Assembly: GCF_003285015.1 (NCBI RefSeq)
Contig: NZ_QMFB01000047.1
Coordinates: forward strand, 1 to 54,197
From: Paenibacillus contaminans
Lineage (GTDB): Bacteria > Bacillota > Bacilli > Paenibacillales > NBRC-103111
Direction of reading: 5' to 3'
DNA: 54,197 nucleotides
The position numbers and the translations under genes are program-made. Every line of letters begins with the position of its first letter. Within the stretch, counting starts at the first letter, position 1. Below are positions 21,644 to 30,611 of this stretch, piece by piece. The notes beneath the pieces were generated by a model that ran no database searches, was not told where the DNA came from, and saw nothing but the letters and a program-made list of their open reading frames with translations.

Positions 21644-23080
21644 TTAACCGAGAACGCTCCGCAAGGCGGCGGCGAATTTGGAAATGCCCGAAACGATTTC
21701 ATCCGCCTTCGGTCTTGCGAAAGTAAAACGAACGAAACCGGAATCCGAGCCGTACACGCTGCCGGGCACGAAGATCACGCCGTTTCGGATAGCTTCCTCC
21801 AGCAGCTTATTATCGTTCACCTCGGGTATAATTTTGCACCACAGATGCAAGCCGCCTTGCGGAACCGTGAAGCTGACAAGGTCCCGCAGCTCGTTTCGCA
21901 GCGCTTCTATGACCAGATCGCGCTTGTAGAGCAGATTCATCCGCAGACGCTCCAGGTGGGGTTGAATATAAGGAGACATCAAAAATTGCGCAGCGAGATT
22001 TTGAGGCACGACGCTTAGTCCGAAATCCATCTGCTGCCTCGCATCCGACAACCGGTCGACTACGGAATGCGGTGCGACCATCCATCCGACACGCAGCCCT
22101 GATGCGGCTATTTTGGAGAAGGAGCCGATGTAGAGCACCGAGGTCGGAGCGTCGGACTTAAGCGGCAGCGGCGGCACCCCGTCATAAGCGGTCAAGCTGA
22201 ACGGATCGTCCTCGACAATGGGAAGGCCCAGCTCGCTGGCAACCTCCAGAAGCTCGCTGCGGCGGTTCGGATCGAGCAGCCTGCCTGTCGGATTCTGAAA
22301 ATTCGGATTCAAGAACACCATCTTGATGCGGTGTTTTTTATAGAGCGCGCGCACATCCTCGGGCCGTACCCCTTTATGATCGACGGGGAGCCGGAACAAT
22401 CGCAGCCCGGCCGATTGAAACATGGGCAGCGAATAGCAGTAAGAAGGATCTTCGATGGCAACCGCATCTCCCGGAGCCAGCAAGCATTGGGTGATTAAAT
22501 ATAAGGATTGCTGAGAGCCGGATGTGATTAGAATCGACGATGCCGAGGTTTGAATTCCCCGATATTTCCCCAGAAAAGAAACGAGCGCTTCCCTAAGCGG
22601 AACAAACCCTTGCGGATTGTCGTATCCGAAATATTCCGTGCGGCTGCTTTCTTCCATAAGCCTGTTGATTTCCTGCGCAGGCGCAAGATCCGACGCCAGC
22701 TCTCCGCTTGCAAAATCGATCAGCGTTTTGTCTTGCTGGAGCGCTTCCCGGATGCGGCGCAGAAAAGGCACATTCGGCAAGAAGCTCCCGCCCTCGACAT
22801 AACGATGCCAGTTAGGGGTATGCTTCGGCGTAGCTCCCCATTTGAATTTACTTACCCGCGTTCCGCTTCCCGTCCGGCTTTCGATGATGCCGATCGCGCG
22901 AAGCTCCGCATAAGCAAGAATGACCGTGCTTCGATTGACGCCAAGCTGCTCGGCCAATTTTCGTTCGGAAGGCAGCAGGCTGCCCGGCGGAAATTCTCCA
23001 TATGATATTCTCCGCTCGAGATCGTCGGCAATTTGCTGATAAAGCGGTTGGTCATTTTTTCGATCCGGTTTCCACATCAT
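21644..23080 (-). CDS. MocR-type GntR/aminotransferase regulator
   Basis: 478 residues from the chosen start. An N-terminal winged HTH of the GntR family (PLYQQIADDLERRISYGEFP, LAEQLGVNRSTVILAYAEL) is joined to a class I aminotransferase fold. The PLP-binding lysine sits in GSFSKIAASGLRVGW, near residue 323. MocR proteins bind PLP or its amino-acid adducts and regulate vitamin B6, GABA, taurine or amino-acid genes. Two adjacent ATG codons (23080 and 23077) follow GGGGGGTG; the second has the better spacing. The longer frame to 23104 lacks a site. No obvious target lies next to it, as both neighbours are repeats or a tiny ORF. Confidence 0.88.
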   Translation of the reverse strand: MMWKPDRKNDQPLYQQIADDLERRISYGEFPPGSLLPSERKLAEQLGVNRSTVILAYAELRAIGIIESRTGSGTRVSKFKWGATPKHTPNWHRYVEGGSFLPNVPFLRRIREALQQDKTLIDFASGELASDLAPAQEINRLMEESSRTEYFGYDNPQGFVPLREALVSFLGKYRGIQTSASSILITSGSQQSLYLITQCLLAPGDAVAIEDPSYCYSLPMFQSAGLRLFRLPVDHKGVRPEDVRALYKKHRIKMVFLNPNFQNPTGRLLDPNRRSELLEVASELGLPIVEDDPFSLTAYDGVPPLPLKSDAPTSVLYIGSFSKIAASGLRVGWMVAPHSVVDRLSDARQQMDFGLSVVPQNLAAQFLMSPYIQPHLERLRMNLLYKRDLVIEALRNELRDLVSFTVPQGGLHLWCKIIPEVNDNKLLEEAIRNGVIFVPGSVYGSDSGFVRFTFARPKADEIVSGISKFAAALRSVLG

Positions 23081-23383
23081 GTCACCCCCCTGTTGATGGT
23101 GCATATAAACGGCATCGGCAGCCGTTTATCCTTGTTTTTTATCATAACATCCGATTGAAAAAGAAATCATCTCTTTTCATGCGAAAAATGACGGAACTAT
23201 ATCAATTTATTGAACATGGATGGTGAACCTGCTTATAGAATGGATGGTTTGCCGGACATCGGTTCCTATGTATTCTCGCCAGAAAGCGTCTCTTTCGCCG
23301 ATTGTTCAAATTTTCAGGTAAACACGCAAGTCCTATAAGGGACGTTCATCCCTAAGCTGCCATTAAGGTTCCTCAATATGCTG

Positions 23384-23547
23384 TAGTCCGAAAACGCCCG
23401 TTTGGAGCAAGGAATCGAGGTGAGCCTTACGCTCGAGTCCGATTTTGCCGACTTGGAGAACGGATTCACCGGTGTGACGAGCAAAAAAGCCGCTGCAAGC
23501 AGGCGTTTTCGGACTAGATGCAGGGAAAGGAAGCCGTACTCGATTCC
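23384..23547. repeat. Nested inverted-repeat element without ORF
   Basis: TAGTCCGAAAACGCC (23384-23398) is repeated exactly inverted at 23502-23516. GGAATCGAG (23411) pairs with CTCGATTCC (23539). Together they suggest a degenerate palindromic mobile element or a structured RNA. Short open frames across it have no ribosome sites. The whole gap 23105-24028 has no gene; it holds this element, the repeat at 23650 and the MITE-like element at 23837. Confidence 0.6.
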
Positions 23548-23649
23548 AAGCGGGCAAATTCGGACTGCGCGATATATCGAACCCCAAAGCCGCCGCAAGG
23601 CGGTTCTCAAAATATCAGAATTATATGTCGTGCATTAATTGGGCCTAAT

Positions 23650-23760
23650 ATTCAGCAGTAAACGCGCCTGCCCTTAGCTTATACTTACGAAGCCGCTTTC
23701 TTCGAAAGCGTTTAGGACGGTGAAGCCGTTTATTCTTGTAGTATCGTCCTCGTATAACCA
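23650..23760. repeat. Dispersed repeat, copy 1 (shared with about 30612-30712)
   Basis: The stretch with GCCGCTTTCTTCGAAAGCG and TAGGACGGTGAAGCCGTTT aligns with 30612-30712 (GCCGCTTTCTTCAAAAG, GAGGACGGCGTAGTCGTTT). I estimate about 70 percent identity by eye, including a shared TAACGCG/AAACGCG stretch upstream. Copy 1 can form a CGCTTTC-TTC-GAAAGCG hairpin. No coding content. Confidence 0.6.
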
Positions 23761-23836
23761 ACCTATGCTTGCAAGCGGATGGCTATAAGTTTTACCTTTT
23801 GGATGGTTTAGCCGTCGGTTTTTTCTTTTATGATAG

Positions 23837-24003
23837 CTAGGACGTGTCTGAAAACTCACTCGGGGTCATCTTTCACCGCCTTTTCGCCCCCTGCTTCGTT
23901 CCGTTTGCTTGACGTACCCCCGGTACGCCTTCACAAACGCGCCTTGCATGGAACGAAAATTCGGCAAAATCTGTTCCTCTCAGAGTATTCAGACACGCCC
24001 TAG
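23837..24003. mobile_element. MITE-like palindromic element of 167 bp
   Basis: The ends CTAGGACGTGTCTGAA and TTCAGACACGCCCTAG are inverted repeats of 16 bases with one mismatch. The interior is itself partly palindromic, with TTCGTTCC at about 23903 pairing with GGAACGAA at about 23949. It encodes no transposase, so any movement must rely on one elsewhere. It ends 25 bases before the nitrilase start, so the element borders or supplies its promoter region, and an open frame through it runs in frame into the nitrilase. Confidence 0.75.
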
Positions 24004-24028
24004 TAAAGCCGGAGAGGGGATTAGCCGA

Positions 24029-24985
24029 ATGACCAAAAATCAAATTCGAATAGCTGTCGTTCAAGCTTCGCCGATTCTTTTCGATAAGTTATCATCGATG
24101 GAAAAAATAATAAGCAAGACGAAGGAAGCGGCCGGTCAAGGAGCGGATTTAGTCGTATTTCCCGAAGTGTTTCTGCCCGGATATCCCCGGGGACTCGGGT
24201 TCGGCACGCGTGTGGGAAGCCGGAATACCGCGGGACGGGAAGATTGGAAGCGATACTGGGAGAGCGCCATTGAAATACCGGGAGTAGAAACGGAGGCGCT
24301 TGGAGAGCTCGCCAAAGAAACCGGGGTATACCTTGTCATCGGCGTAGTGGAGCGGGACCGGGAATTCAGCAGAGGCACCTTATACAATTCGGTCGTTTAT
24401 ATCGGGCCGGATGGGGAAGTGGCCGGCAAACACCGCAAGCTTGTGCCGACAGGCTCGGAGCGGCTCTTGTGGGGACAAGGCGACGGGAGTACGCTTACGG
24501 TGATCGATACGCCTTTCGGCAGAATCGGCGGTTTGATCTGCTGGGAAAATTATATGCCGCTTGCCCGAACGGCCATGTATGCTCAAGGGATCGACATCTT
24601 TATTACGCCAACGGCGGACGCACGCGACACGTGGCAGTCTACGATACGGCATATCGCCTGCGAAGGCCGCTGTTTTGTCGTTTCCAGCAATCAGTTCGTG
24701 ACCAAAGATTCGTATCCCGCCGATTTGGCATGTTATGAAGACATTAAGGACGATCCGGGCATCATGTGCAGAGGGGGCAGCGCGATTGTCGGTCCGCTTG
24801 GCGAATACGTCGTGGAGCCTCTTTATAATCAAGAGGGCATGCTGATTGCCGATCTGGATCTTTCTTTGGTCGCGCAAAGCCGTTTTGATTTTGATGCTGT
24901 GGGTCATTACAGCCGCCCGGACGTCTTTCAATTAATCGTGAACCGTCAGAAGCAGGATATCGTGCGCGGCTTCAATCAAGAATAA
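24029..24985 (+). CDS. Nitrilase (carbon-nitrogen hydrolase superfamily)
   Basis: 318 residues. The catalytic triad is visible: Glu46 in VVFPEVFLPGYP, Lys137 in GKHRKLVPT, Cys171 in GGLICWENYMPLAR. The CWEN and HRKLVPT sequences match true nitrilases, which convert nitriles to acids and ammonia, rather than amidases. The ATG at 24029 follows GGAGAGGGG by nine bases; the frame extends back to 23909 only through the MITE-like element. The final region FQLIVNRQKQDIV is of usual length for the family. A single-gene unit, ended by the terminator at 25067. The natural substrate is unknown. Confidence 0.92.
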   Translation: MTKNQIRIAVVQASPILFDKLSSMEKIISKTKEAAGQGADLVVFPEVFLPGYPRGLGFGTRVGSRNTAGREDWKRYWESAIEIPGVETEALGELAKETGVYLVIGVVERDREFSRGTLYNSVVYIGPDGEVAGKHRKLVPTGSERLLWGQGDGSTLTVIDTPFGRIGGLICWENYMPLARTAMYAQGIDIFITPTADARDTWQSTIRHIACEGRCFVVSSNQFVTKDSYPADLACYEDIKDDPGIMCRGGSAIVGPLGEYVVEPLYNQEGMLIADLDLSLVAQSRFDFDAVGHYSRPDVFQLIVNRQKQDIVRGFNQE

Positions 24986-25066
24986 CCTGTCGTTTGTATG
25001 AAGCGTTATATATGAAGTCTCAGCGGTTTCCGTTCGTGGTTAGTCGTGCATATCGAAACAGAAAAG

Positions 25067-25106
25067 GCGGTCTGAAACCTATACATGGCTTCAGACCGCT
25101 TTTTTT
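25067..25106. terminator. Terminator between nitrilase and the DUF2892 gene
   Basis: A perfect 10-base stem GCGGTCTGAA/TTCAGACCGC with a 13-base loop is followed by seven T bases. The A-rich left side (GAAAAG) gives a weaker T-run on the other strand, so it may serve both converging genes. Confidence 0.88.
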
Positions 25107-25111
25107 CTGTT

Positions 25112-25315
25112 TTATGGCGCCTGATTAGAGGACGTAACCTTACAATTTTGAATTCCTAGGACGGCATTCGCCGGACAATAGCGGGCTGCACCAGTAATGA
25201 TTGGCGCCAACCCGATCAGTCCCCACCAGTTTCTGTAATAGAGACCGGCCAAAACAATAATAGCTCCGCTGGAAATTCTCAAGACTTGTTCGGTTTTACC
25301 AACGTTGCATTTCAA
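25112..25315 (-). CDS. DUF2892 family small membrane protein
   Basis: 67 residues. It begins MKCNVGKTEQVLRISSGAII and has two hydrophobic stretches separated by NWWGLIG, with cysteines in ARYCPANAVLGIQNCK. This matches the membrane part of YgaP-like proteins (DUF2892), whose longer members carry a rhodanese domain. The start is TTG with GGAGG ten bases upstream. Function unknown; a link to sulfur metabolism is only suggested by fusion partners in other genomes. Confidence 0.82.
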   Translation of the reverse strand: MKCNVGKTEQVLRISSGAIIVLAGLYYRNWWGLIGLAPIITGAARYCPANAVLGIQNCKVTSSNQAP

Positions 25316-25513
25316 GCTTTATATTCCTCCTTCCAGGAAGCTGCTTTCGTTCATTCGTTTTATTTAAAAGAATCCCTCTATATTGTTAATGTTTTATGGC
25401 GTGCTAATGCGTTTATTTAATGGTAGTTACTGTCTTTGGCATATTTTTTTCTGTAAACGAAACAATACACGATATCGGAAAATCGCGAATCCTAATTTGA
25501 GAAAGGACGATGA

Positions 25514-25753
25514 GTGTTGTACACTAATACATTATTTTGGCTTTTCGCCGGAGGCGTCATTACACTTTTGATCGGGATGATCGCATCAATTCTGATTATG
25601 AAAAGACAGCAGCATCATAATCGGGACATGAAAGCAATGAGCGATGTCACCATTAAACATCCTTTGCTTACCAACCCTGTGATTATTGCACAACTGTTGT
25701 TTATCCCGATTTTTCTCATAATTTTATTGATAGTGAACTACATGTTGAAGTGA
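25514..25753 (+). CDS. Small two-pass membrane protein, unknown function
   Basis: 79 residues with membrane segments at about 7-29 (FWLFAGGVITLLIGMIASIL) and 57-78 (IIAQLLFIPIFLIILLIVNY). They are joined by a basic, histidine-rich loop (KRQQHHNRDMKAM). Start GTG at 25514 with AAAGGA six bases before it; the following TTG codon is an alternative. It diverges from the DUF2892 gene. I do not recognise a family. Confidence 0.65.
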   Translation: MLYTNTLFWLFAGGVITLLIGMIASILIMKRQQHHNRDMKAMSDVTIKHPLLTNPVIIAQLLFIPIFLIILLIVNYMLK

Positions 25754-25843
25754 AGGCCTCTGCAAGCGGACGCAGATGGATAGAAGGAAAATGTAGAATA
25801 ATGTCGAATTAAGCATGGATCATTGATGCAAAGGGGCAATGCC

Positions 25844-27451
25844 ATGCTTACGCCGCGCGACATTATTAATTGCCCGCAAAGAAAGATCAGTCTTGCGACG
25901 CTGCTGTCAGGGCTTGTTGCTCTATCGGTCGCCCTTACGTTTACGATTCAGCTGATCGCATCCTACCAATCCAAAAAACGGGCGTTATTCGATACGACGC
26001 TCACATTAAATCATTCCAATGCGATGAAAATGAGCTTGACGATGGACTCGCTCTTCAAATCGATGCGGGGCAGCCTGCAATATACCGCCGGCATTATGGC
26101 GAACAATCCGCTAATGAACGAGGAGATCAGGTACGAGCATTTGGAGCTGATGAGACGAAGCAGCGGTTACTTCAATTCCATCGTAGCGGTGGATGAAACG
26201 GGCATCATGCGGAGCATAGCGCCGCAAACCGCCGGCACGGCCGGTAAACCGCTTAGTACCGATGCAAGCAAAGAAGCGCTGGCACTGCGGAAGCCCTATA
26301 CGTCCAAGCCGTACATTTCGGCTACCGGACGGCTGATCATGTTCATGAGCGAGCCTCTCTTCGATAAAGACGGGACATACCGGGGATTGATCGGGGGGAC
26401 GATTTACCTACAAGAGAATAACATCATGAATACGATATTCGGGAGCAACAACATCGACGAGCTGGGGACCTACTTCTTTGTCGTAAGCTCGGACGGTTCC
26501 TTGCTGTTTCATCCGGACAGAAGCAGAATCGCCGAGAACGTAAGCCGAAATCAAGTCGTCATAAAGACGATGCAGGGCCAAAACGGCTCCGAGCAGGTCG
26601 TCAATACGAGAGGAGTGGCGCTGCTCGCCGGCTATTCGACCGTCCAGGAGAATAACTGGGGGGTCGTCGTCGTTTCCCCGATCGACAAAGTGTACGAGCA
26701 GTTGAACCGCGATATCCGAACGATGCTGCTCTATATGCTTCCTCCTTTTGTGCTGCTGATGCTGGCAGCCGTTTGGCTTGCGCGAAGATTGGCCCGGCCG
26801 TTCGTTTCCCTTGCCGATCTTGTCAGCAAATTGGGGAAGGAGAAGGTCGATCTTCCTGCGCCGCAGAGTCATTGGAACAGGGAAGCCGACCTGTTGACCC
26901 GGACGATTATGCTAGCAGTTGCGGATATTAGGGAACGGACGGATCAGCTGACGCAAGCCGCCGTTACGGACCCGTTAACGGGACTGGCGAACAGAAGGAC
27001 GATGGAAAAGGCGATGAACGGATGGATTGCGGAGCAGGCTCCGTTCTCCATCATTGTCTTGGATCTGGATAAGTTCAAATCGATCAATGATACGTATGGT
27101 CATCAAGTCGGCGACGAAGTGCTGAAGGTTCTCGCGGAAACGATGAAGCAATCGGTTCGGCCGATCGACATCTGCTGCCGGTACGGAGGAGAAGAGTTTG
27201 TCATCCTGCTGGCTCGGACTAGTGTGCCGGAAGCGTTTATCGTCGCCGAGCGAATCCGCCGGACGATGGAGGAGAGCGTCGAACCGGTCGGGAAACCGGT
27301 AACGCTCTCGCTTGGCATCGCTCATTACCCGTCGCATGCGTTGGCGGCGGAAGCCTTGTTTTTGCAAGCCGATCAAGCATTGTACGAAGCGAAAAGAATG
27401 GGCCGCAACCAGACGGTCATAACGCGATCGTACGAGTTTTCCACCGAATGA
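25844..27451 (+). CDS. Membrane diguanylate cyclase with Cache sensor
   Basis: 535 residues. A membrane segment near 20-40 and a second near 295-315 (LLYMLPPFVLLMLAAVWLA) enclose a dCache-type extracellular sensor. A short HAMP-like linker leads to a GGDEF domain. The active-site loop is GGEEF (448-452), intact for making cyclic di-GMP from two GTP. RPID lies five residues before it, so the inhibitory RxxD site is present and product inhibition is expected. The start at 25844 follows AAGGGG by seven bases; an ATG at 25823 lacks a site. A single-gene unit with a strong terminator at 27533. Confidence 0.93.
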   Translation: MLTPRDIINCPQRKISLATLLSGLVALSVALTFTIQLIASYQSKKRALFDTTLTLNHSNAMKMSLTMDSLFKSMRGSLQYTAGIMANNPLMNEEIRYEHLELMRRSSGYFNSIVAVDETGIMRSIAPQTAGTAGKPLSTDASKEALALRKPYTSKPYISATGRLIMFMSEPLFDKDGTYRGLIGGTIYLQENNIMNTIFGSNNIDELGTYFFVVSSDGSLLFHPDRSRIAENVSRNQVVIKTMQGQNGSEQVVNTRGVALLAGYSTVQENNWGVVVVSPIDKVYEQLNRDIRTMLLYMLPPFVLLMLAAVWLARRLARPFVSLADLVSKLGKEKVDLPAPQSHWNREADLLTRTIMLAVADIRERTDQLTQAAVTDPLTGLANRRTMEKAMNGWIAEQAPFSIIVLDLDKFKSINDTYGHQVGDEVLKVLAETMKQSVRPIDICCRYGGEEFVILLARTSVPEAFIVAERIRRTMEESVEPVGKPVTLSLGIAHYPSHALAAEALFLQADQALYEAKRMGRNQTVITRSYEFSTE

Positions 27452-27532
27452 GCGCCGCAGCCAAGCGGATTAGCAAAGCGTATCCTCCGTCCCTTATTAT
27501 TTGTTTGCCGTACTGGAGAGCCCAATCAGAAA

Positions 27533-27574
27533 AGACAGCCGGAAGCGCAATTTTATGCTTCCGGCTGTCTTTTT
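27533..27574. terminator. Strong terminator after the diguanylate cyclase gene
   Basis: A perfect 14-base stem AGACAGCCGGAAGC/GCTTCCGGCTGTCT, a 10-base loop and a run of five T bases. The left side is preceded by AAA, so it may work in both directions. From here to 27863 I see no convincing gene. Confidence 0.92.
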
Positions 27575-27863
27575 GCTTTGTTGGCATAACCTGAATCGAA
27601 GGAGTTTTATGAGATTTTTGAGCATTGCCGTTAAGCTCCACCGTTACGGCAAGATCGTTCTGGGCCTCCGGCTTCTTGTCGAAGCTATTTGGCCAATTTG
27701 CCGGTAGTAACCGCGACGCTGAATATGCCAGTGGTTGGTGAAGCTGTTACTCTGGTAAGTCGAGTCATTCATTGATTACTTGGTCTGAATCTGTTATACC
27801 TTTTGTTGTATAGGTGTGAGGAACTTCGCTGAACGACATCGTTATATTTTAGGAGGGATCGGC

Positions 27864-28235
27864 ATGGAAGTTTTTGCAGAATTTTTAACGAAGATCGATA
27901 ACCCGCTGCATCGGGCCCGTACGGAAGAAGTTTTCGCATGGGTAACTAAGAAATTTCCGAATTTAGTGCCCAAAATTGCATGGAATCAGCCTATGTTTAC
28001 CGATCATGACACCTTTATTATCGGCTTTAGCGTATCCAAACAACATCTGGCTGTTGCCCCTGAAAGAGCGGGGATTAATCATTTTTCCGATGACATTGCG
28101 CAGGCCGGCTACGATCACACCAAGGAGCTTGTACGTATCAAGTGGAATAGTCCGGTTGATTTCTCGTTACTTGAGAAAATGATCGAGTTTAATATTTCGG
28201 ATAAGGCAGACTGTACAACTTTTTGGCGGAAATAA
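27864..28235 (+). CDS. DUF1801 protein, YdhG/iron-chaperone-like
   Basis: 123 residues, close to the size of Bacillus YdhG (Fra), which is reported to act as a frataxin-like iron chaperone. Family features are MEVFAEFLTKIDNPLHRART, PNLVPKIAWNQPMFTDHDTF and FIIGFSVSKQHLAVAPE. The start at 27864 follows AGGAGGG by six bases; the frame extends to 27816 without a site. Cytoplasmic. Many DUF1801 proteins have no proven function, so the iron role is tentative. Confidence 0.82.
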   Translation: MEVFAEFLTKIDNPLHRARTEEVFAWVTKKFPNLVPKIAWNQPMFTDHDTFIIGFSVSKQHLAVAPERAGINHFSDDIAQAGYDHTKELVRIKWNSPVDFSLLEKMIEFNISDKADCTTFWRK

Positions 28236-28273
28236 AATAGTGGCAAATGAACGAAGCAATTTTAAACGGCATA

Positions 28274-28316
28274 TTGACCGTCCTTCTCCGGATATATAAT
28301 ATATATTATATATAAT
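28274..28316 (+). promoter_or_regulatory. Putative promoter with 22-bp AT palindrome
   Basis: TTGACC, 15 bases, TATAAT (28295-28300) form a likely promoter for the enzyme at 28383. The -10 lies inside a perfect 22-base palindrome of A and T at 28292-28313. It could be an operator, or simply easy-melting DNA. Confidence 0.45.
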
Positions 28317-28382
28317 GATGCGGTCGCGGCAAAATGGAAGCTAGCTGCGATAAGAACCGCAAAGAGACGGAGGCTACCAATC

Positions 28383-30455
28383 ATGGCAAATACTCTGTAC
28401 CGCAATACATTTCGGCGGGGATTGTTCGATTTTCATGCGGGAGAAGCCGTTCCCGAAGTGGAACTGAATGTGGCGGACTATATCGAAGCGGCGGTAAAAG
28501 CCGGCGTCCAGACGATTACGTTTATGACGAAGGACGCCTTCGGCAACAGTTATTTCAATACGCGAATCGGCCACAAAAATATCAGATTGAAGGGCGATCT
28601 GCTCGCCGAAGTTGTGGAAGAAGCGCGCAAGCACGGAATCGCAATCATCGCCTATTATAATGTAGGGCTGAACAGCCATGTCGCGGCGGCAAACCCCGAC
28701 TACCGGCAGCGGACTTCGGATCAGGAGCCGATCGTCGAAGCCTTCGACTACTACGACCTTCTCTGCATGAATTCCCCGTATCGCGACTACGTTTACGGCC
28801 AATTCCAAGAGATCGCCGAAAACTACGGAGTCGCCGGATTTTTCTTCGATATTACTTACGTGTGGAGCAATAGCTGCTATTGCGAGTATTGCAGTGCTTG
28901 GTATAAATCCCGCTATGGCAAGCCGATGCCGCATTCGCCTCAGCCGGGAACGCAGGAGCTAAAAGAGTTCCAGTCTTTCCAGCGCGATATACGCCATAAC
29001 TTCCTGCGCGACGCTGCCTCCCGCATCAAGGCGATCAATCCCGATTTGCTTGTCGGCTGGAATCATGCGGGCGATCCGCGCTTCGGGCAAGTGGAAGCCG
29101 ACCGTTATGCGGATTATTTTACTTCCGAATTTCATCCTCCGCATTATGCGCACGGCAGTTTGCTGGCAAGGTGGAAGCGGTCGTTCGGAAAGCCTTTCGA
29201 GCTCATGATGCCTAGCGAAATGGGAAGCTGGGGAGAGTGGACGGTCGCGCCGGAAGCGACGCTGAGGACAACGGCCGCGATTGCCGTCGTGAACGGCGGA
29301 TCGATCAGCTTCGGCCATGTCGCTTATCCTTCCGGATTTATGAAGGGCCAAGTTCCCGAACCTGTGATGCAAGCGATGGGCGAGACGAACGAGTGGGTAA
29401 AGTCGCTTGAGCCGTGGCTGAAGGATGCGGAAAGCGTTCCGATGGCCGCCGTCCTTCATTCGATCGAAAGTAAACGATTACTAGAGGCATCCGTTCATGC
29501 ATATGCCGCCGACGAACCTCATTTGCAAGGGCTCCACCGGATACTGACGGAAGGACATATTCATTTCGATATTATCGACGAGGCGGTTTTGCTGGAAAAG
29601 CTCGACGAGTATGAGCTGCTCGTTTTGCCGGATCAGGCCTATTTGAGCGAAGCCGTGGAAAATCGCATAAGGGAGTTCGTAAGACAAGGAGGACGTCTGC
29701 TCGCATCGAACCGTACGTCCTTGTATGACGGAGACGGGGGACGAAAGCCTTCTTTCGGACTTGCGGACGTATTCGGCATCGAATTCGCCGACGTATCCAA
29801 TTACAGCGTTTCCTACTTTTATCCGGTCGACCGGGCGGTTTCGGGCTCGGTTCCCAATATGCCGATACTGCTGAAGGACTCGGATCAGAATACGCTTCGA
29901 ATAACGGCCAAACCCGGCGCAGAGACGCTCGCCAAGTTTACGGACCCTGCGCTGGAGGCCAAGCCGTTCCGTCACGTTTACCATCAGCACGCGCATCCGG
30001 CAGTTGAGACGCCTTATCCGGCGATCGTTTCCCATTCGTACGGCGAGGGAACGAGCATGTATATCGCCGCTCCGATCGAATCCGCGTATTGGCGGACGGG
30101 ATCGCCTTGGCTGAGGACGCTTTACTTGAACATCCTGAACCTGCTGTATCCGGAGCCGAAGGTGAAAGTCGAAGCTCCGTTGTCGGTCGAAGTCAATGTG
30201 ATGCGTCAGCCGGACCGCGCCGTCGTCCATTTGACGAATGTCCGCGAAGAGAAGGCAGCAGGCTCCAAGACGTTCGTCGAAGAAATCGTGCCGGCGAAAC
30301 ATATCGAGGTTGTCATGAAGACAACCGCCGAGCGGGTATACGTCGTTCCCGGAGGCGTGGAGCTGCCGTTTACGAAGGAAGGGGATCGCATCCGCTGCGT
30401 CGTTCCGGAAATCGGCTTGCACGCCGCGATTGTTGTTGAGGGCTCGAATTTGTAG
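28383..30455 (+). CDS. Glycoside-hydrolase-like protein with beta-galactosidase trimerisation-type domain
   Basis: 690 residues, no signal peptide, so it is cytoplasmic. Residues about 1-350 look like a TIM barrel of the GHL6/alpha-amylase-like hypothetical hydrolase group: DFHAGEAVPEVELNVADYIE, then VAGFFFDITYVWSNSCYCEY with an acidic residue at a strand end, and LVGWNHAGD. Residues about 390-600 resemble the trimerisation (glutamine-amidotransferase-like) domain of GH42 enzymes (FDIIDEAVLLEKLDEYELLV, VRQGGRLLASN). It probably hydrolyses imported oligosaccharides. GGAGG lies nine bases before the ATG. It belongs functionally with locus B, although a terminator separates it from the regulator. 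Confidence 0.75.
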   Translation: MANTLYRNTFRRGLFDFHAGEAVPEVELNVADYIEAAVKAGVQTITFMTKDAFGNSYFNTRIGHKNIRLKGDLLAEVVEEARKHGIAIIAYYNVGLNSHVAAANPDYRQRTSDQEPIVEAFDYYDLLCMNSPYRDYVYGQFQEIAENYGVAGFFFDITYVWSNSCYCEYCSAWYKSRYGKPMPHSPQPGTQELKEFQSFQRDIRHNFLRDAASRIKAINPDLLVGWNHAGDPRFGQVEADRYADYFTSEFHPPHYAHGSLLARWKRSFGKPFELMMPSEMGSWGEWTVAPEATLRTTAAIAVVNGGSISFGHVAYPSGFMKGQVPEPVMQAMGETNEWVKSLEPWLKDAESVPMAAVLHSIESKRLLEASVHAYAADEPHLQGLHRILTEGHIHFDIIDEAVLLEKLDEYELLVLPDQAYLSEAVENRIREFVRQGGRLLASNRTSLYDGDGGRKPSFGLADVFGIEFADVSNYSVSYFYPVDRAVSGSVPNMPILLKDSDQNTLRITAKPGAETLAKFTDPALEAKPFRHVYHQHAHPAVETPYPAIVSHSYGEGTSMYIAAPIESAYWRTGSPWLRTLYLNILNLLYPEPKVKVEAPLSVEVNVMRQPDRAVVHLTNVREEKAAGSKTFVEEIVPAKHIEVVMKTTAERVYVVPGGVELPFTKEGDRIRCVVPEIGLHAAIVVEGSNL

Positions 30456-30572
30456 GCCGGTTCATGGCGAAACGGCATCGTCAAAGATGTTGACATGCGT
30501 ATCAGCTTCGGGACGTAGATACGTCGTCAGATTATACCGGGTTATAAACAAAGTAACGAGTCCGCTTCACGC

Positions 30573-30607
30573 AACACTTGTCTCCGGCAGGAGGCAGGTG
30601 TTGTTTT
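30573..30607 (+). terminator. Terminator after the GH-like gene
   Basis: A 13-base stem AACACTTGTCTCC/GGAGGCAGGTGTT with two G-T pairs, a GGCA loop, then GTTTT. Confidence 0.78.
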
Positions 30608-30611
30608 AAAA

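Noticed and set aside
23402..23638. 78-codon plus-strand frame in the gene desert
   Set aside because: It runs through inverted repeats, has no ribosome site and an unlikely composition.
23777..23830. GATGGCTA/TAGCCGTC hairpin followed by T-rich sequence
   Set aside because: It has a mismatch and a long loop, and no gene ends nearby on the plus strand, so a terminator call is not justified.
27609..27707. 32-codon ORF with AAGGAG four bases before its ATG
   Set aside because: Spacing is short, the peptide has no clear membrane or domain pattern, and it lies just past a strong terminator; possibly a gene remnant but not supported.
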